64,000 bases of DNA from Archaeoglobaceae archaeon (GTDB lineage: Archaea > Halobacteriota > Archaeoglobi > Archaeoglobales > Archaeoglobaceae): NCBI GenBank assembly GCA_026986375.1, contig JALSOQ010000016.1:43674-107673 (forward strand). Direction: 5' to 3'. Of this stretch, positions 47,827 to 56,515 are shown in pieces; position 1 is the stretch's first letter, and the number at the start of each line of letters is the position of its first letter. The notes beneath the pieces are model-generated. The model was given only the letters and a program-made list of their open reading frames with translations. It did no database searches and was not told the DNA's origin. A program made the translations under genes and the position numbers.

Positions 47827-50103
47827 GTGTATCGAATAATCGTTAGAGGAATCGTTCAAGGTGTCGGATTCAGACCGTTCGTCTATCGCTTGGCCAAATC
47901 AATGAACCTCAAAGGCTACGTCAAGAACACCGGAACCGGTTGCGTCGAAATCGTAATCGACGGCAAGGTTGAAGAGTTCGTGGAGAGACTGAAGCGTGAA
48001 AAACCGCCCATTGCAGAGATATCGAGCGTCGAAGTTGAAGAGATCGAAGATCTACCGTTGGACGATTTCTTTATAGAGAAGAGCGGAGGAAGGAAGGGAG
48101 GACTATCGTTACCTCCTCCCGACATAGCTGTATGCGATCGATGTCTGAATGAGTTGTTCGATCCCAAAGATCGAAGATACCTCTATCCCTTCATATCCTG
48201 CACGGACTGCGGTGCTCGTTTCTCCGTTGCAATAAAACTTCCTTACGACAGGGAGAACACGACCTTTGCCGATTTCCCGCTCTGCGAAGACTGCCTGAAA
48301 GAGTATAGCGATCCCATGGATCGTAGATACTACGCCCAATCCATAGCATGTCCGAGGTGCGGGCCCCGTTACGAACTCGTTTTGCCGGACGGAATCGTGG
48401 AGGGGTTGGAAGCCGTAAAAAAGACCGCCAAGCTCATCGACGACGGCAAGTTTGTCGCGATAAAGGGAATAGGTGGGTATCACATAGCGTGCGTGACTGA
48501 GGACGATATCGTTATGGTACTTAGAAAAAAGCTCGGCAGACCCCAGCAACCCTTCGCAGTTATGGCGAGAGACATCGAAGCTGTCAGATCGATAGCCCAT
48601 CTCAGCGAGGAGGAAGAGGAGGCCATGACGAGTTACATAAGGCCCATAACGGTTCTGAAGAAAAAGGATCCAAAATCATTCTTTGCGGTAGCTCCTCACC
48701 TCGATACAATAGGAGTTATGCTTCCTTACGCACCCATACACTACCTACTCTTCAGATACCTCAAATCCGACTTCATCGTTATGACATCTGCAAATAAACC
48801 CGGGGAGCCGATGTTTATAGACGATGGAGTTTTCAGCTTGGAGCTCGATGCGGTTCTGAGGCACAACCTCAGGATACACAACAGAGTGGACGATTCCGTG
48901 ATAAAGTTCGTCGCGGGAAGGAGGCTTATAATCAGACGATCAAGAGGATTCGTTCCGAAGGTCCTCAGAATAGATTCGAAGCTCGACGGCTTGGCCGTAG
49001 GGGCGGAGCTCTACAACTCTATAACCTTACTCAAGGACGGGAACGCGATAGTTTCGCAATACATAGGCAACACCTCAAACTTCAGAACCTTCAACGAATT
49101 TTTCAAGAGAGCGGTCGATTTCTTCATGAGATTCGTCGATCTAAAGCCGGATTTCGTGGTATGCGATCTACATCCCCAGTTCAACACGACGCTGTTCGCT
49201 GAAAAACTCGTAGAAAAGCACAACTGTAAATTGATCAGACTTCAGCACCACTTCGCACACGCTATGTCCGTGATGGCGGAGAGAGGGCTTACGAGGGCTT
49301 TGGCCATAACGGTCGATGGCGTGGGCTACGGGTTCGACGGCAGGATTTGGGGTGGGGAGGTTCTGCTCTTAGACTTCGAAAGGTGGGAGTTCAGGAGGGT
49401 CGGAAGGATCGAGAACTTCAGACTGATAGGTGGGGATTTAGCCACACACTACCCGTTGAGGGTCTTGTTTTCACTGATTTACAAAGAACACGGAGATTAC
49501 GAAATTTTGAAGCCCTATGTAAAGTATCTGCGTAGAGGTGAGAGCTTCGAACTACTCGCAAGGATTCACGATTCGAGCGTTGAAAGTTCGTCGATGGGGA
49601 GGGTTTTGGATGCGGTCTCTGCGATGCTCGAAGTTTGCTTCGAAAGAACCTATGAAGGAGAACCGGCAATGAAGCTTGAGAGCGTAGTCGAGCCATCGGA
49701 TTTGGATTTCGGTGAGCCCATAATAGAAACGGCTGAGGAGGAATCGGTGTATTCGAAACCATTCGTTGATGAGGATTGGAAGGCCAAGAGCGGAGAGGTA
49801 AGGATTTTGAAGGTCTCTCCGATAGTATGCGAAGCTCTGGAGATGTATCTTGAGAACAAATCTTTAAGGGGAGCGATAGCCTACGCCATCGTAGATTACC
49901 TTGCAAGGGGTTTTGCGGAAATAGCCAAACGTTACGATCTACCTATCGTCATGAGCGGAGGGGTCTGCTACAACTCATACTTCACACCTCTCGTCGAAAG
50001 GTATATCGGAAGGAGGATATATCTGAACGAGGAGGTTGCATGCGGTGATAACGGCATAAGCTTCGGGCAGATATACGTCGGGAGGTTCTTGGATGATGGT
50101 TAG
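47827..50103 (+). CDS. hypF: Carbamoyltransferase HypF, [NiFe] hydrogenase maturation
   Basis: A 758-residue enzyme that makes the thiocarbamate precursor of the cyanide ligands of [NiFe] hydrogenase. Domains in order: acylphosphatase (RIIVRGIVQGVGFRPFVYRL, residues 3-90), two zinc-finger-like CxxC repeats (CDRC/CTDC, CEDC/CPRC), YrdC-like and Kae1-like domains (HHFAHAMSVMAERG, ITVDGVGYGFDG). The start is GTG 47827; an in-frame TGA lies five codons upstream and no other start would keep the acylphosphatase. hypE follows with an 11-nt overlap. Confidence 0.95.
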   Translation: MYRIIVRGIVQGVGFRPFVYRLAKSMNLKGYVKNTGTGCVEIVIDGKVEEFVERLKREKPPIAEISSVEVEEIEDLPLDDFFIEKSGGRKGGLSLPPPDIAVCDRCLNELFDPKDRRYLYPFISCTDCGARFSVAIKLPYDRENTTFADFPLCEDCLKEYSDPMDRRYYAQSIACPRCGPRYELVLPDGIVEGLEAVKKTAKLIDDGKFVAIKGIGGYHIACVTEDDIVMVLRKKLGRPQQPFAVMARDIEAVRSIAHLSEEEEEAMTSYIRPITVLKKKDPKSFFAVAPHLDTIGVMLPYAPIHYLLFRYLKSDFIVMTSANKPGEPMFIDDGVFSLELDAVLRHNLRIHNRVDDSVIKFVAGRRLIIRRSRGFVPKVLRIDSKLDGLAVGAELYNSITLLKDGNAIVSQYIGNTSNFRTFNEFFKRAVDFFMRFVDLKPDFVVCDLHPQFNTTLFAEKLVEKHNCKLIRLQHHFAHAMSVMAERGLTRALAITVDGVGYGFDGRIWGGEVLLLDFERWEFRRVGRIENFRLIGGDLATHYPLRVLFSLIYKEHGDYEILKPYVKYLRRGESFELLARIHDSSVESSSMGRVLDAVSAMLEVCFERTYEGEPAMKLESVVEPSDLDFGEPIIETAEEESVYSKPFVDEDWKAKSGEVRILKVSPIVCEALEMYLENKSLRGAIAYAIVDYLARGFAEIAKRYDLPIVMSGGVCYNSYFTPLVERYIGRRIYLNEEVACGDNGISFGQIYVGRFLDDG

Positions 50104-51127
50104 GAGGGAGGACGGAGCTGGCGGAAAGTTCATGCACGAATTCCTCAAAAGGCACGTCATGTCGAGGTTCGGCGAATGCAGGTTGGGTGAGATCTCATTG
50201 GCGGATATGGACGATTCATCCGATTTCGACGGATTCGTTTTCACTACAGACTCATACGTTGTAGATCCGCCGATATTCAGAGGGGGAAGCATAGGTAGCC
50301 TTGCAGTGTGCGGAACTGCAAACGATTTGGCGGTTATGGGCGCTCAGCCTTACGCTTTCTCGCTCTCCTTGATCATTCAGGAGGGTTTCGAAGTTGAGAA
50401 GCTTGAGAGAATTTTGGACGACGTGAAGTTCTGGCTTTCGAAGCTCGACGCAAAGCTTATCACCGGCGACATGAAAGTCGTGGAAGCTAACGTAGGAATA
50501 ATCGTAAACACGTCCGGTGTAGGAGTTAAAAACGAGCATCTCGCAAAAAACCTCGAAGTCGTTCGGGAGTTCAGGGATTATCCCTTCGGCTGGATCAGGG
50601 ACTGCGGGCTGAAGGAGGGTGATGCGATAATAGTCTCTGGGAACATCGCGGAGCATGGAGTGGCGATTATGCTCGAAAGGGGCTTCGATTTCGAGCTCGA
50701 TGTCAAATCCGACGTTTATCCGGTCTGGCTGTTCTTAAAGGATGCTCTGGATGTCGGAGGTATAACTGCCATGAAGGATCCTACGAGGGGGGGTCTTGCG
50801 AACGCGCTAAATGAGATGGCCGAAAAGAGCGGTGTGGGAATAATTATAGAGGAGGAGAGAATTCCGATCAGAGAGGATGTCAAGGGATTCTGCGAGCTTT
50901 TGGGCTTGGATCCTCTGAGCATGGCGAACGAGGGGAAGGTTGTGATGGGAGTGGTTGAGGATATGGCTGAAGATGTTCTGAAGGCTTTGCACAAAGCTGG
51001 ACAGAAGGAAGCGGAAATAATAGGCTATGCAACTTCGGAGTTCGAAGAGGTCGTAATGGAAACATCCATAGGAACGAGGAAGGTCGTTCCTCCGCCGATG
51101 GCGGATCCTATTCCGAGGGTCTGTTAG
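50093..51127 (+). CDS. hypE: HypE, carbamoyl dehydratase
   Basis: A 344-residue AIR synthase-like ATPase that turns the HypE C-terminal thiocarbamate into thiocyanate for the active-site cyanide. The DGAGGKFMHEFLKR start, the FTTDSYVVDP segment and the C terminus PRVC, with the modified cysteine last, are all intact. The gene overlaps hypF by 11 nt and the convergent FrhB-like gene by 20 nt. HypA-D and hydrogenase structural genes are outside the window. Confidence 0.95.
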   Translation: MMVRREDGAGGKFMHEFLKRHVMSRFGECRLGEISLADMDDSSDFDGFVFTTDSYVVDPPIFRGGSIGSLAVCGTANDLAVMGAQPYAFSLSLIIQEGFEVEKLERILDDVKFWLSKLDAKLITGDMKVVEANVGIIVNTSGVGVKNEHLAKNLEVVREFRDYPFGWIRDCGLKEGDAIIVSGNIAEHGVAIMLERGFDFELDVKSDVYPVWLFLKDALDVGGITAMKDPTRGGLANALNEMAEKSGVGIIIEEERIPIREDVKGFCELLGLDPLSMANEGKVVMGVVEDMAEDVLKALHKAGQKEAEIIGYATSEFEEVVMETSIGTRKVVPPPMADPIPRVC

Positions 51128-52094
51128 CCCTCTTAAGCTCGCAAAGCTTTTCGACGATCTTCAAGTTCACTTCCCCTATTTCACACCTCTCCTTGAGAAT
51201 TTTTGCGATTTCAGCGCCTATTTCGGTTCTAACGATGACTGTAGAATATCCTTCAGCACTTCCGACGCTCCCTACGCTTATGTCGCTTTCAACCGCCGTA
51301 AAGTCCTCGCAGACCTTACATCCTTCCGGCACGATACTGCTCAACTCTTTAACGGGAAAAGAGACTTCCCCGTCCTTAGTTTTGACGATGAACTTCCCCT
51401 TCCTAATCTCCATTTTATCGATGTTCCCAAGCTCAATTCCCTTGCCGGAAAGGAAATTTGCCAGACTTTCGTAATAGAAGTTCTCCATGCAGAAGAGTCC
51501 GATCGCAATCTTAACCTTTCTGAAGGACTTGACCTTACTCTGAAGACTTCTGAGCCCTGAAATCATGCACGGAGTCCCTACGAAGCCCACGCCCTTTTTA
51601 CTCCTCAGCACGGCTTTCCTGAGTTCGAGCATCGAAGGAGAGAAGCTGTACTTCGTGCCTGCATACATCCCAAGATCCTCCGGCTTCGTCACCACCGTTG
51701 CGATTGGCGACCATCTCTCGTCCCTTCCCACAACTACCGCCCTATCGATTATCCCCTCCTCGAAAGCGATCGCGAGTATTTCAGTAGCTATACCACCGTC
51801 CTGTCCCCTGAACCTCTTGGATCTTGCTGAGAAAACGTCGATATATTCACCCATCCCGGATTTTGGCCTGTAATCCCATCTTGGGCAGAATCTAACGCAC
51901 AGTCCGCAGTCCAAGCAGTCCTCCTCCCAATTCGGGAAATCTATCGGCCTGCTCGGGTCTAACACTATTCCATAAGCTGGACATATCGATGCACAAGCTC
52001 CGCAGTGACTGCATAAGCCGGAATCTATGACCTTAGCCTTCAGGCTCGCGAAGAACTTACCCTCCACTATCTTCTCCGGCAACCGAACTCTCAC
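51108..52094 (-). CDS. FrhB/FdhB-like F420-dependent oxidoreductase subunit
   Basis: A 328-residue iron-sulfur flavoprotein of the FrhB/FdhB/FpoF family, which moves electrons to or from coenzyme F420. Two ferredoxin motifs open it (CSHCGACASICP and CLDCGLCVRFCP), then the FrhB domains with GGIATEILAIAFEEG and GTPCMISGLRSL. The start is GTG 52094, 2 nt after the polyferredoxin stop, with GGAGG 7 nt upstream; the longer frame is out of place. The partner enzyme is not identified. Confidence 0.88.
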   Translation of the reverse strand: MRVRLPEKIVEGKFFASLKAKVIDSGLCSHCGACASICPAYGIVLDPSRPIDFPNWEEDCLDCGLCVRFCPRWDYRPKSGMGEYIDVFSARSKRFRGQDGGIATEILAIAFEEGIIDRAVVVGRDERWSPIATVVTKPEDLGMYAGTKYSFSPSMLELRKAVLRSKKGVGFVGTPCMISGLRSLQSKVKSFRKVKIAIGLFCMENFYYESLANFLSGKGIELGNIDKMEIRKGKFIVKTKDGEVSFPVKELSSIVPEGCKVCEDFTAVESDISVGSVGSAEGYSTVIVRTEIGAEIAKILKERCEIGEVNLKIVEKLCELKRANRPSE

Positions 52095-52096
52095 AT

Positions 52097-52564
52097 TCAC
52101 ACCTCCACGAGGCTCAACGCGTAATTCGGACAGTTCACCACGCACATCCCGCAACCCTCGCAGACATTCTGACTAATCACGATAACTCTAATCCCGTTAT
52201 GATCTTCGTAGCTTATCGCGTCGATTGGGCAAGTAATAGCACAGATGAGACAGCCCAAGCATTCATCGACGAATGCGGATTTCTTCTTACTTGATAAGCC
52301 CAATTTACGCTTTAATTCGACCAAAGCCCTCAGATCGTAAACCCCCTCCGGTTTTTCTCCATCAACTTCGACTATCGAATTCCTTCTGCACTTCTTTACG
52401 CATTCCATGCACGAATCGCACTTCGAGTAATCGATGGCGTAGGATTTGAGAAATCTTCTGCCATCGAACTTAACTTCAACGTCCACAGATATGGCGTTCG
52501 TCGGGCATATTTTGGCGCAGACGCCGCACGCGATGCAGTTTTCCATGACATATAGAGGATACAT
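52097..52564 (-). CDS. Polyferredoxin with four [4Fe-4S] motifs
   Basis: A 155-residue ferredoxin-like electron carrier. Four CxxCxxCxxxC motifs are present: CIACGVCAKICP, CDSCMECVKKCR, CLGCLICAITCP and CEGCGMCVVNCP. The second lacks the usual proline. A linker of about 30 residues separates the two pairs. A TATA element about 25 nt before ATG 52564 indicates a leaderless mRNA. Directly coupled to the FrhB-like gene, so the two probably form one electron-transfer module. Confidence 0.9.
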   Translation of the reverse strand: MYPLYVMENCIACGVCAKICPTNAISVDVEVKFDGRRFLKSYAIDYSKCDSCMECVKKCRRNSIVEVDGEKPEGVYDLRALVELKRKLGLSSKKKSAFVDECLGCLICAITCPIDAISYEDHNGIRVIVISQNVCEGCGMCVVNCPNYALSLVEV

Positions 52565-52608
52565 GCCACAAAATTCCGCATTGAATATTTAATGATTTTT
52601 GATTACGA

Positions 52609-53676
52609 TTAGTATATGAGTTCCTCAAGCCTACCCTTTTCGATTCCCATCCTAATTTCTCTCGCAATCCTTCTGCCCATGAACATGTTCTCCCCCCAGA
52701 TGATGTATGAATAGGGTGAGTTCGGAATTCCAACGTTCGTTCCGGCCACTATCCTCGCGGATATTTCGAAAACGAACATCTCCGCGTTGTCGTCGAATAC
52801 CGCTTCCAAGCAGAACGGCCCGACCATTCCCGGCGGAGCTATCTCTTTGGAAACATCCACGACACTTCTCCCGGCTTTTAGAACCTTAGCCAGCAGACTT
52901 TCCCTCAAAACGACTGGAAAATTCCCGATTACGGTATAAGTAGGATGCAACCCCGCTTCGATCTGAACCTCGGCCGGAACCCTTCCCAATCCATCTACCG
53001 GCTCATACCTCCTATCCACAGCTATGAGTTCTACTCTGTCGAGCAGGGGGGAGTAGAAGAACGAGAAATATACGTTGGCTCCGACGATGTATTCCTGAAT
53101 CTCCGCCTTAGCTATGTCTTCCTCCCTTATAATCCCGGCCTCGACCATCCTCTTAGCCTTCTCGTAGAAATCTTCCGGATTCGTTGCTAAGAAGTAGCCC
53201 TTCCCGCCCATAGCCCCCGGATACTTGACTATGACGAGTCTGTCGATGTCTTCGGGCCTCTCGAACCTCTTGGGCATCTTCAACCTGGCTCTTTCCAACC
53301 ACTCCCTCTGCTTAGCCCTATCTGTCTCCCAGAGCATAAGCTCTCGGTTTCCGAAGAGGGGGATCATTATTTCGTCGAGCTTGCCGATGTATGCGTTGAA
53401 CGAGCCGTGGGGAATCATTATCACGTTCATCTCTCTCAGCTTCTGCTGTAGTTTGGGATTGAGGACATCGGAATAGTCGGAAATTTCGATTATCTCGTCC
53501 GCAACACCAAAACTCTCGTAGATTATCCTCTCCCTGCTTCTGCAAACGCAGACCGTTCTGAATCCTTCGTCTTTCGCTCCCCTCAGAATGTTAAGGGCGG
53601 AGTGGCTTCCCAAGGTTCCTATCGCAATTCTATCGTAATCGTAATCTTCGAGGAGCTTCAGAATTCTATCCCTCAT
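52609..53676 (-). CDS. purP: Formate-dependent IMP-pathway enzyme PurP (FAICAR synthetase)
   Basis: A 355-residue ATP-grasp enzyme that formylates AICAR using formate and ATP, the archaeal replacement for the PurH transformylase. The start MRDRILKLLEDYDYDRIAIG, GSHSALNILRGAKDEGF, the ATP-grasp PGAMGGKGYF and the C-terminal EISARIVAGTNVG are typical. ATG 53676 lies about 25 nt after a TATA-like element, so the upstream ATG 53700 is less likely. Divergent to the next gene. Confidence 0.93.
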   Translation of the reverse strand: MRDRILKLLEDYDYDRIAIGTLGSHSALNILRGAKDEGFRTVCVCRSRERIIYESFGVADEIIEISDYSDVLNPKLQQKLREMNVIMIPHGSFNAYIGKLDEIMIPLFGNRELMLWETDRAKQREWLERARLKMPKRFERPEDIDRLVIVKYPGAMGGKGYFLATNPEDFYEKAKRMVEAGIIREEDIAKAEIQEYIVGANVYFSFFYSPLLDRVELIAVDRRYEPVDGLGRVPAEVQIEAGLHPTYTVIGNFPVVLRESLLAKVLKAGRSVVDVSKEIAPPGMVGPFCLEAVFDDNAEMFVFEISARIVAGTNVGIPNSPYSYIIWGENMFMGRRIAREIRMGIEKGRLEELIY

Positions 53677-53733
53677 AGCCCCGCATTCGATGAAATGCAT
53701 AAAGGTTTTATTCTTTCAACGAAATCTTTTTAC

Positions 53734-54015
53734 ATGCCGACATACCTCTTCGGCAAGGACTCGTTTTTGGAGTTCTTAAAGAAGTATCTGGAAGACGATA
53801 CGGTCGTAATCGTTTCGAGCGACGTTACGGACATCAGCTTGGAGAAGATGGAGTCTCACTTGGGCGTTAAGGATTACTTCAAGGTGGAGTTCACGATATC
53901 TGCAGATGTTTTGAAGAGCAAAGACGTCGACGAATTCGACGAGAAATTTAAGTATGCGATAGTCTTCGTCAAGAAGGACGAGCTCACGGACGAAGCCTTG
54001 AAGGCGGTGAGATGA
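53734..54015 (+). CDS. Hypothetical protein
   Basis: A 93-residue acidic protein, MPTYLFGKDSFLEFLKKYLE..., with alternating strand-helix pattern and no cysteine or membrane segment. No family is recognised. The start is ATG 53734, about 25 nt after AGGTTTTATTC. It overlaps the phosphodiesterase start by 4 nt (ATGA), so the two are cotranscribed. Confidence 0.7.
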   Translation: MPTYLFGKDSFLEFLKKYLEDDTVVIVSSDVTDISLEKMESHLGVKDYFKVEFTISADVLKSKDVDEFDEKFKYAIVFVKKDELTDEALKAVR

Positions 54016-54554
54016 AGATCATCGTTCTCTCCGACACCCACCTGAAGGAGGTAGGCGATCTCCCCGATTTAATTCTCAAGGAACTCGCTGATGCCGACTT
54101 AGTAGTCCATGCCGGCGATTTCGACACCTTCGAATTCTACAACGAGCTAAAGGATACGGTGAGGCTTGAGGCCGTCGCCGGAAACAGCGACGATTATGAA
54201 ATAATTCGAGAACTGCCAGAAACCCATCAATTCGAAGTAGAAGGGCTGAAAATCGGAGTTACACACATGCCAATCTTTGACGACTTCTCTGATTTGGTTT
54301 ACAAGGCGAGGGAGCTCGAAGTGGACGTCATCATCTTCGGACACACCCACCGCCCTTTTCTCGGCAAGTTCGGAGGTGTAGTTCTGCTCAACCCCGGAAG
54401 TCCGACATTTCCGAGGTTTAGTTTACTGAGTTTCGCGGAAATCTTTATCGACGATACCGTTGAGATTCGAATTAGGGGTGTTGACGGTGAAGATCTTAGG
54501 GGATTTAGGTTCGATAAAAGACGGAAAGGTTGCTGTGGTGAGGGATTCGGGTGA
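54012..54554 (+). CDS. MJ0936/YfcE-type metallophosphoesterase
   Basis: A 180-residue calcineurin-like phosphodiesterase. The metal motifs are SDTHLKE (D8 and H10), HAGDFD, GNSDD, THMP and GHTHRP. The family hydrolyses phosphodiester model substrates; the cell substrate is unknown. Its last 68 nt overlap moaE in another frame, and the tail after residue 155 (GEDLRGFRFDKRRKGCCGEG) looks less conserved, so a shorter ancestral end is possible. Confidence 0.88.
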   Translation: MKIIVLSDTHLKEVGDLPDLILKELADADLVVHAGDFDTFEFYNELKDTVRLEAVAGNSDDYEIIRELPETHQFEVEGLKIGVTHMPIFDDFSDLVYKARELEVDVIIFGHTHRPFLGKFGGVVLLNPGSPTFPRFSLLSFAEIFIDDTVEIRIRGVDGEDLRGFRFDKRRKGCCGEGFG

Positions 54555-55089
54555 ATTCTATGACGTTTACGAAAACGACGTTAAAATTTTGAGCGTTCGG
54601 AAAGATTTGAATGTTTTGGAGATTTTGGCGGATCTGGGATTCGATTACGCGGTCTTTACCCATCAAAAGCCAGATGTGGACGAATACGAAACTTTAAAGT
54701 CCTTAATTCGAAGGGTTAAGTCCGCCAAGGGAGTCGAGAGATGCGGGGCGATTGCTATCTTCGTGGGCTTTGTCAGAAGAATTTCTGACGGTAAGGAAGT
54801 AGTCAGGCTCGAATTCGAGAGGTTCGACGAACTATACGAGATCAAACTCGATGAAATAAAACGCAGGATTACGGATATGGAAGGTGTCGTTAGCGTGGAG
54901 ATTTATCACAAGGTTGGGGTTCTAAAGCCGGGAGAGGACATACTTTACGTGGTCGTAATGGGTAAACACAGAAGAAACGTTTTTAAAGCCTTGGAGGAAT
55001 GCGTTGAACTGATAAAGAAGGATCTCCCGATCTGGAAGAAGGAGGTTTATGAGGATGGGGCGATTTGGGTTCACGACAAGCCTCAGTAA
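54487..55089 (+). CDS. moaE: Molybdopterin synthase large subunit MoaE with N-terminal extension
   Basis: A 200-residue protein. Residues about 85-200 are MoaE: GAIAIFVGFVRRISDGKEVV, EIYHKVGVLKPGEDILYVVV, HRRNVFKALEECV and the catalytic PIWKKEVYEDG, which takes sulfur from thiocarboxylated MoaD to form molybdopterin. The first 80 residues (DGKVAVVRDSGEFYDVY...) are an extra domain. The start is taken as GTG 54487, 6 nt after AGGGGTG. It overlaps the phosphodiesterase by 68 nt. Its 3' end overlaps an antisense C/D sRNA. Confidence 0.88.
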   Translation: MKILGDLGSIKDGKVAVVRDSGEFYDVYENDVKILSVRKDLNVLEILADLGFDYAVFTHQKPDVDEYETLKSLIRRVKSAKGVERCGAIAIFVGFVRRISDGKEVVRLEFERFDELYEIKLDEIKRRITDMEGVVSVEIYHKVGVLKPGEDILYVVVMGKHRRNVFKALEECVELIKKDLPIWKKEVYEDGAIWVHDKPQ

Positions 55090-55134
55090 GGCTTTTTTCA
55101 TCACCGATCTGTAAGGGGATCGCTCATCATCGGC
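55080..55134 (-). ncRNA. Box C/D guide sRNA (candidate) at the 3' end of the GTPase gene
   Basis: Minus strand, in order: stem GCC, C box ATGATGA (55130-55124), guide GCGATCCCCTTA, D' box CAGA (55111-55108), C' box GTGATGA (55104-55098), guide AAAAAGCCTTA, D box CTGA (55086-55083), stem GGC. The D' guide pairs with 23S 47385-47394 by ten Watson-Crick pairs plus one G-U. N+5 gives G47388 as target. No target was seen for the second guide. The RNA begins at the GTPase stop codon. Confidence 0.85.
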
Positions 55135-55880
55135 TAAAGCCACCAAGCAGTAAGCTTGCAGTTGTTCCAGTCGTTTAAAAGTTTTGTAGCGGCTCTGTTC
55201 GTGTCGGGTTCACCTCCCTTTTTCAGAAACCTGAACTTCAGGGCTATCCTTTCGAGAGTTTCCTCACTCGGCTCAGGACTGAAACCGTATAGTTCCTCGA
55301 AGTTTGAGCCTTCGGCGTTTTTAATCTTTTCGAGCAGTATGAACGCGGATTCCTCAACATCGTCGGGGAAAAGTATCTTGGCCCAATCCCTGCTCGCAAA
55401 CTCCTTCGGGATTACTCCGGGAGTGTCGGAAAGCAGGAGCTTACTGCTGATCCTTATCCACTGCTTTCCCTTCGTATGTCCCGGGACTGGAGCGGTTGAA
55501 ACAACGGTGCACTGGGCGAGCATGTTTATCAGACTCGATTTACCGACGTTCGGAAAACCAACGACGACGAGTTTAGCTTTATTATCACGAAAATAGCTCT
55601 TCAAGGATCTCCTTAGAATCCAGAATCCGTAAAATTTCTTGCTCGAAACGTGGACGACGTCAACGGCGTCGCTGTTCTCTTTGAGAAACTTCTTGGATCT
55701 GTCCGCGAACGCCTTCGGAACAATATCTACCTTGTTTATTATTATCCAGAACGGTTTTTCCCACTCGTTGAACAGTTCTTCGAGCCTTTTACTCCTGAAC
55801 TCGTTAGGACACCTCGCGTCCACGACTTCCAAAACGCCGTCGCTACTCTTTATTTCATTTAAAACCGTTTTCCAAGACAT
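55134..55880 (-). CDS. Circularly permuted YlqF/YawG-type GTPase
   Basis: A 248-residue GTPase with motifs in permuted order: G4 NKVD near residue 50, G1 GFPNVGKSS near 108, then G2/G3 with SDTPGVIP. The family helps assemble ribosomal subunits. The C-terminal part is helical and RNA-binding in relatives. Expression with a 23S-targeting C/D sRNA immediately downstream suggests a shared ribosome-biogenesis transcript (inference). Confidence 0.92.
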   Translation of the reverse strand: MSWKTVLNEIKSSDGVLEVVDARCPNEFRSKRLEELFNEWEKPFWIIINKVDIVPKAFADRSKKFLKENSDAVDVVHVSSKKFYGFWILRRSLKSYFRDNKAKLVVVGFPNVGKSSLINMLAQCTVVSTAPVPGHTKGKQWIRISSKLLLSDTPGVIPKEFASRDWAKILFPDDVEESAFILLEKIKNAEGSNFEELYGFSPEPSEETLERIALKFRFLKKGGEPDTNRAATKLLNDWNNCKLTAWWL

Positions 55881-56364
55881 GAAGAAGTTAGAAGAGTAGG
55901 ATATTAAAATATGTAGGCTTGAAAACTCGAACTCTCAATCATGCTCAATTCGAAATGCGAATAGGAAAAATCGTTTGAGGATTGGAGATTACAGATCCGA
56001 ATGTTCCGTCGAAGAAATTAAATTTTAATATTCCTCAGTAATCTTGCTCAGCTATTATCAATGAGAGTTGGGGGATTTCCTCAAATACTATAATGGACAG
56101 CTAATGAAGATAAGTTTGAACAGCTTATTCCTTTTCTAAAAGCGAAAAAATAATGAAGAATAATAATACAGAAAAGCTATTAAATATCCTCAAAAAATAA
56201 TTAAACAGTCTTCAACTCCAAAATTCTTGACAGCTTATCTGAATTTGAACTACAATTTTATGAGAATTACGAGAATTAACGAATAAGAATTAACGGCAAT
56301 CGTTTGGACTACTCGAACAGAAGATTATCGAGCTGATAGCTTTATACGATGCCGGTTTGAGAAA
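55881..56364. other. AT-rich intergenic stretch, possibly decayed DNA
   Basis: About 480 bp with much lower GC than its neighbours. No frame of useful length is open. Short broken frames occur on the plus strand, for example WTANEDKFEQLIPFLKAKK (about 56091-56148) and KILDSLSEFELQFYENYEN (about 56220-56278), separated by stops. The stretch ends at tRNA-Val. It may hold a dead gene or integration remnant; no inverted repeats or tRNA duplicate were seen. Confidence 0.4.
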
Positions 56365-56437
56365 TGGGCCCGGAGGGACTCGAACCCTCGACCTCCGCCT
56401 CGTGAGGGCGGCGTCATAACCCCTAGACCACGGGCCC
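56365..56437 (-). tRNA. tRNA-Val (CAC)
   Basis: Minus strand. The acceptor is GGGCCCG/CGGGCCC with discriminator A, the anticodon stem CCGCC/GGCGG with loop CTCACGA (anticodon CAC), and the T-arm GAGGG-TTCGAGT-CCCTC. CCA is not encoded. Confidence 0.96.
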
Positions 56438-56515
56438 CTACTATTATGTTCGCGGGGCTGTTAAAAAAATTTCGCATCTGGAAAAGATTTGAATACCCGA
56501 CGACATCCTCGGCTT

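Noticed and set aside
55087..55097. rRNA target for guide AAAAAGCCTTA
   Set aside because: Only six-base matches (TAAGGC, AAGGCT) found in the rRNAs of this window.
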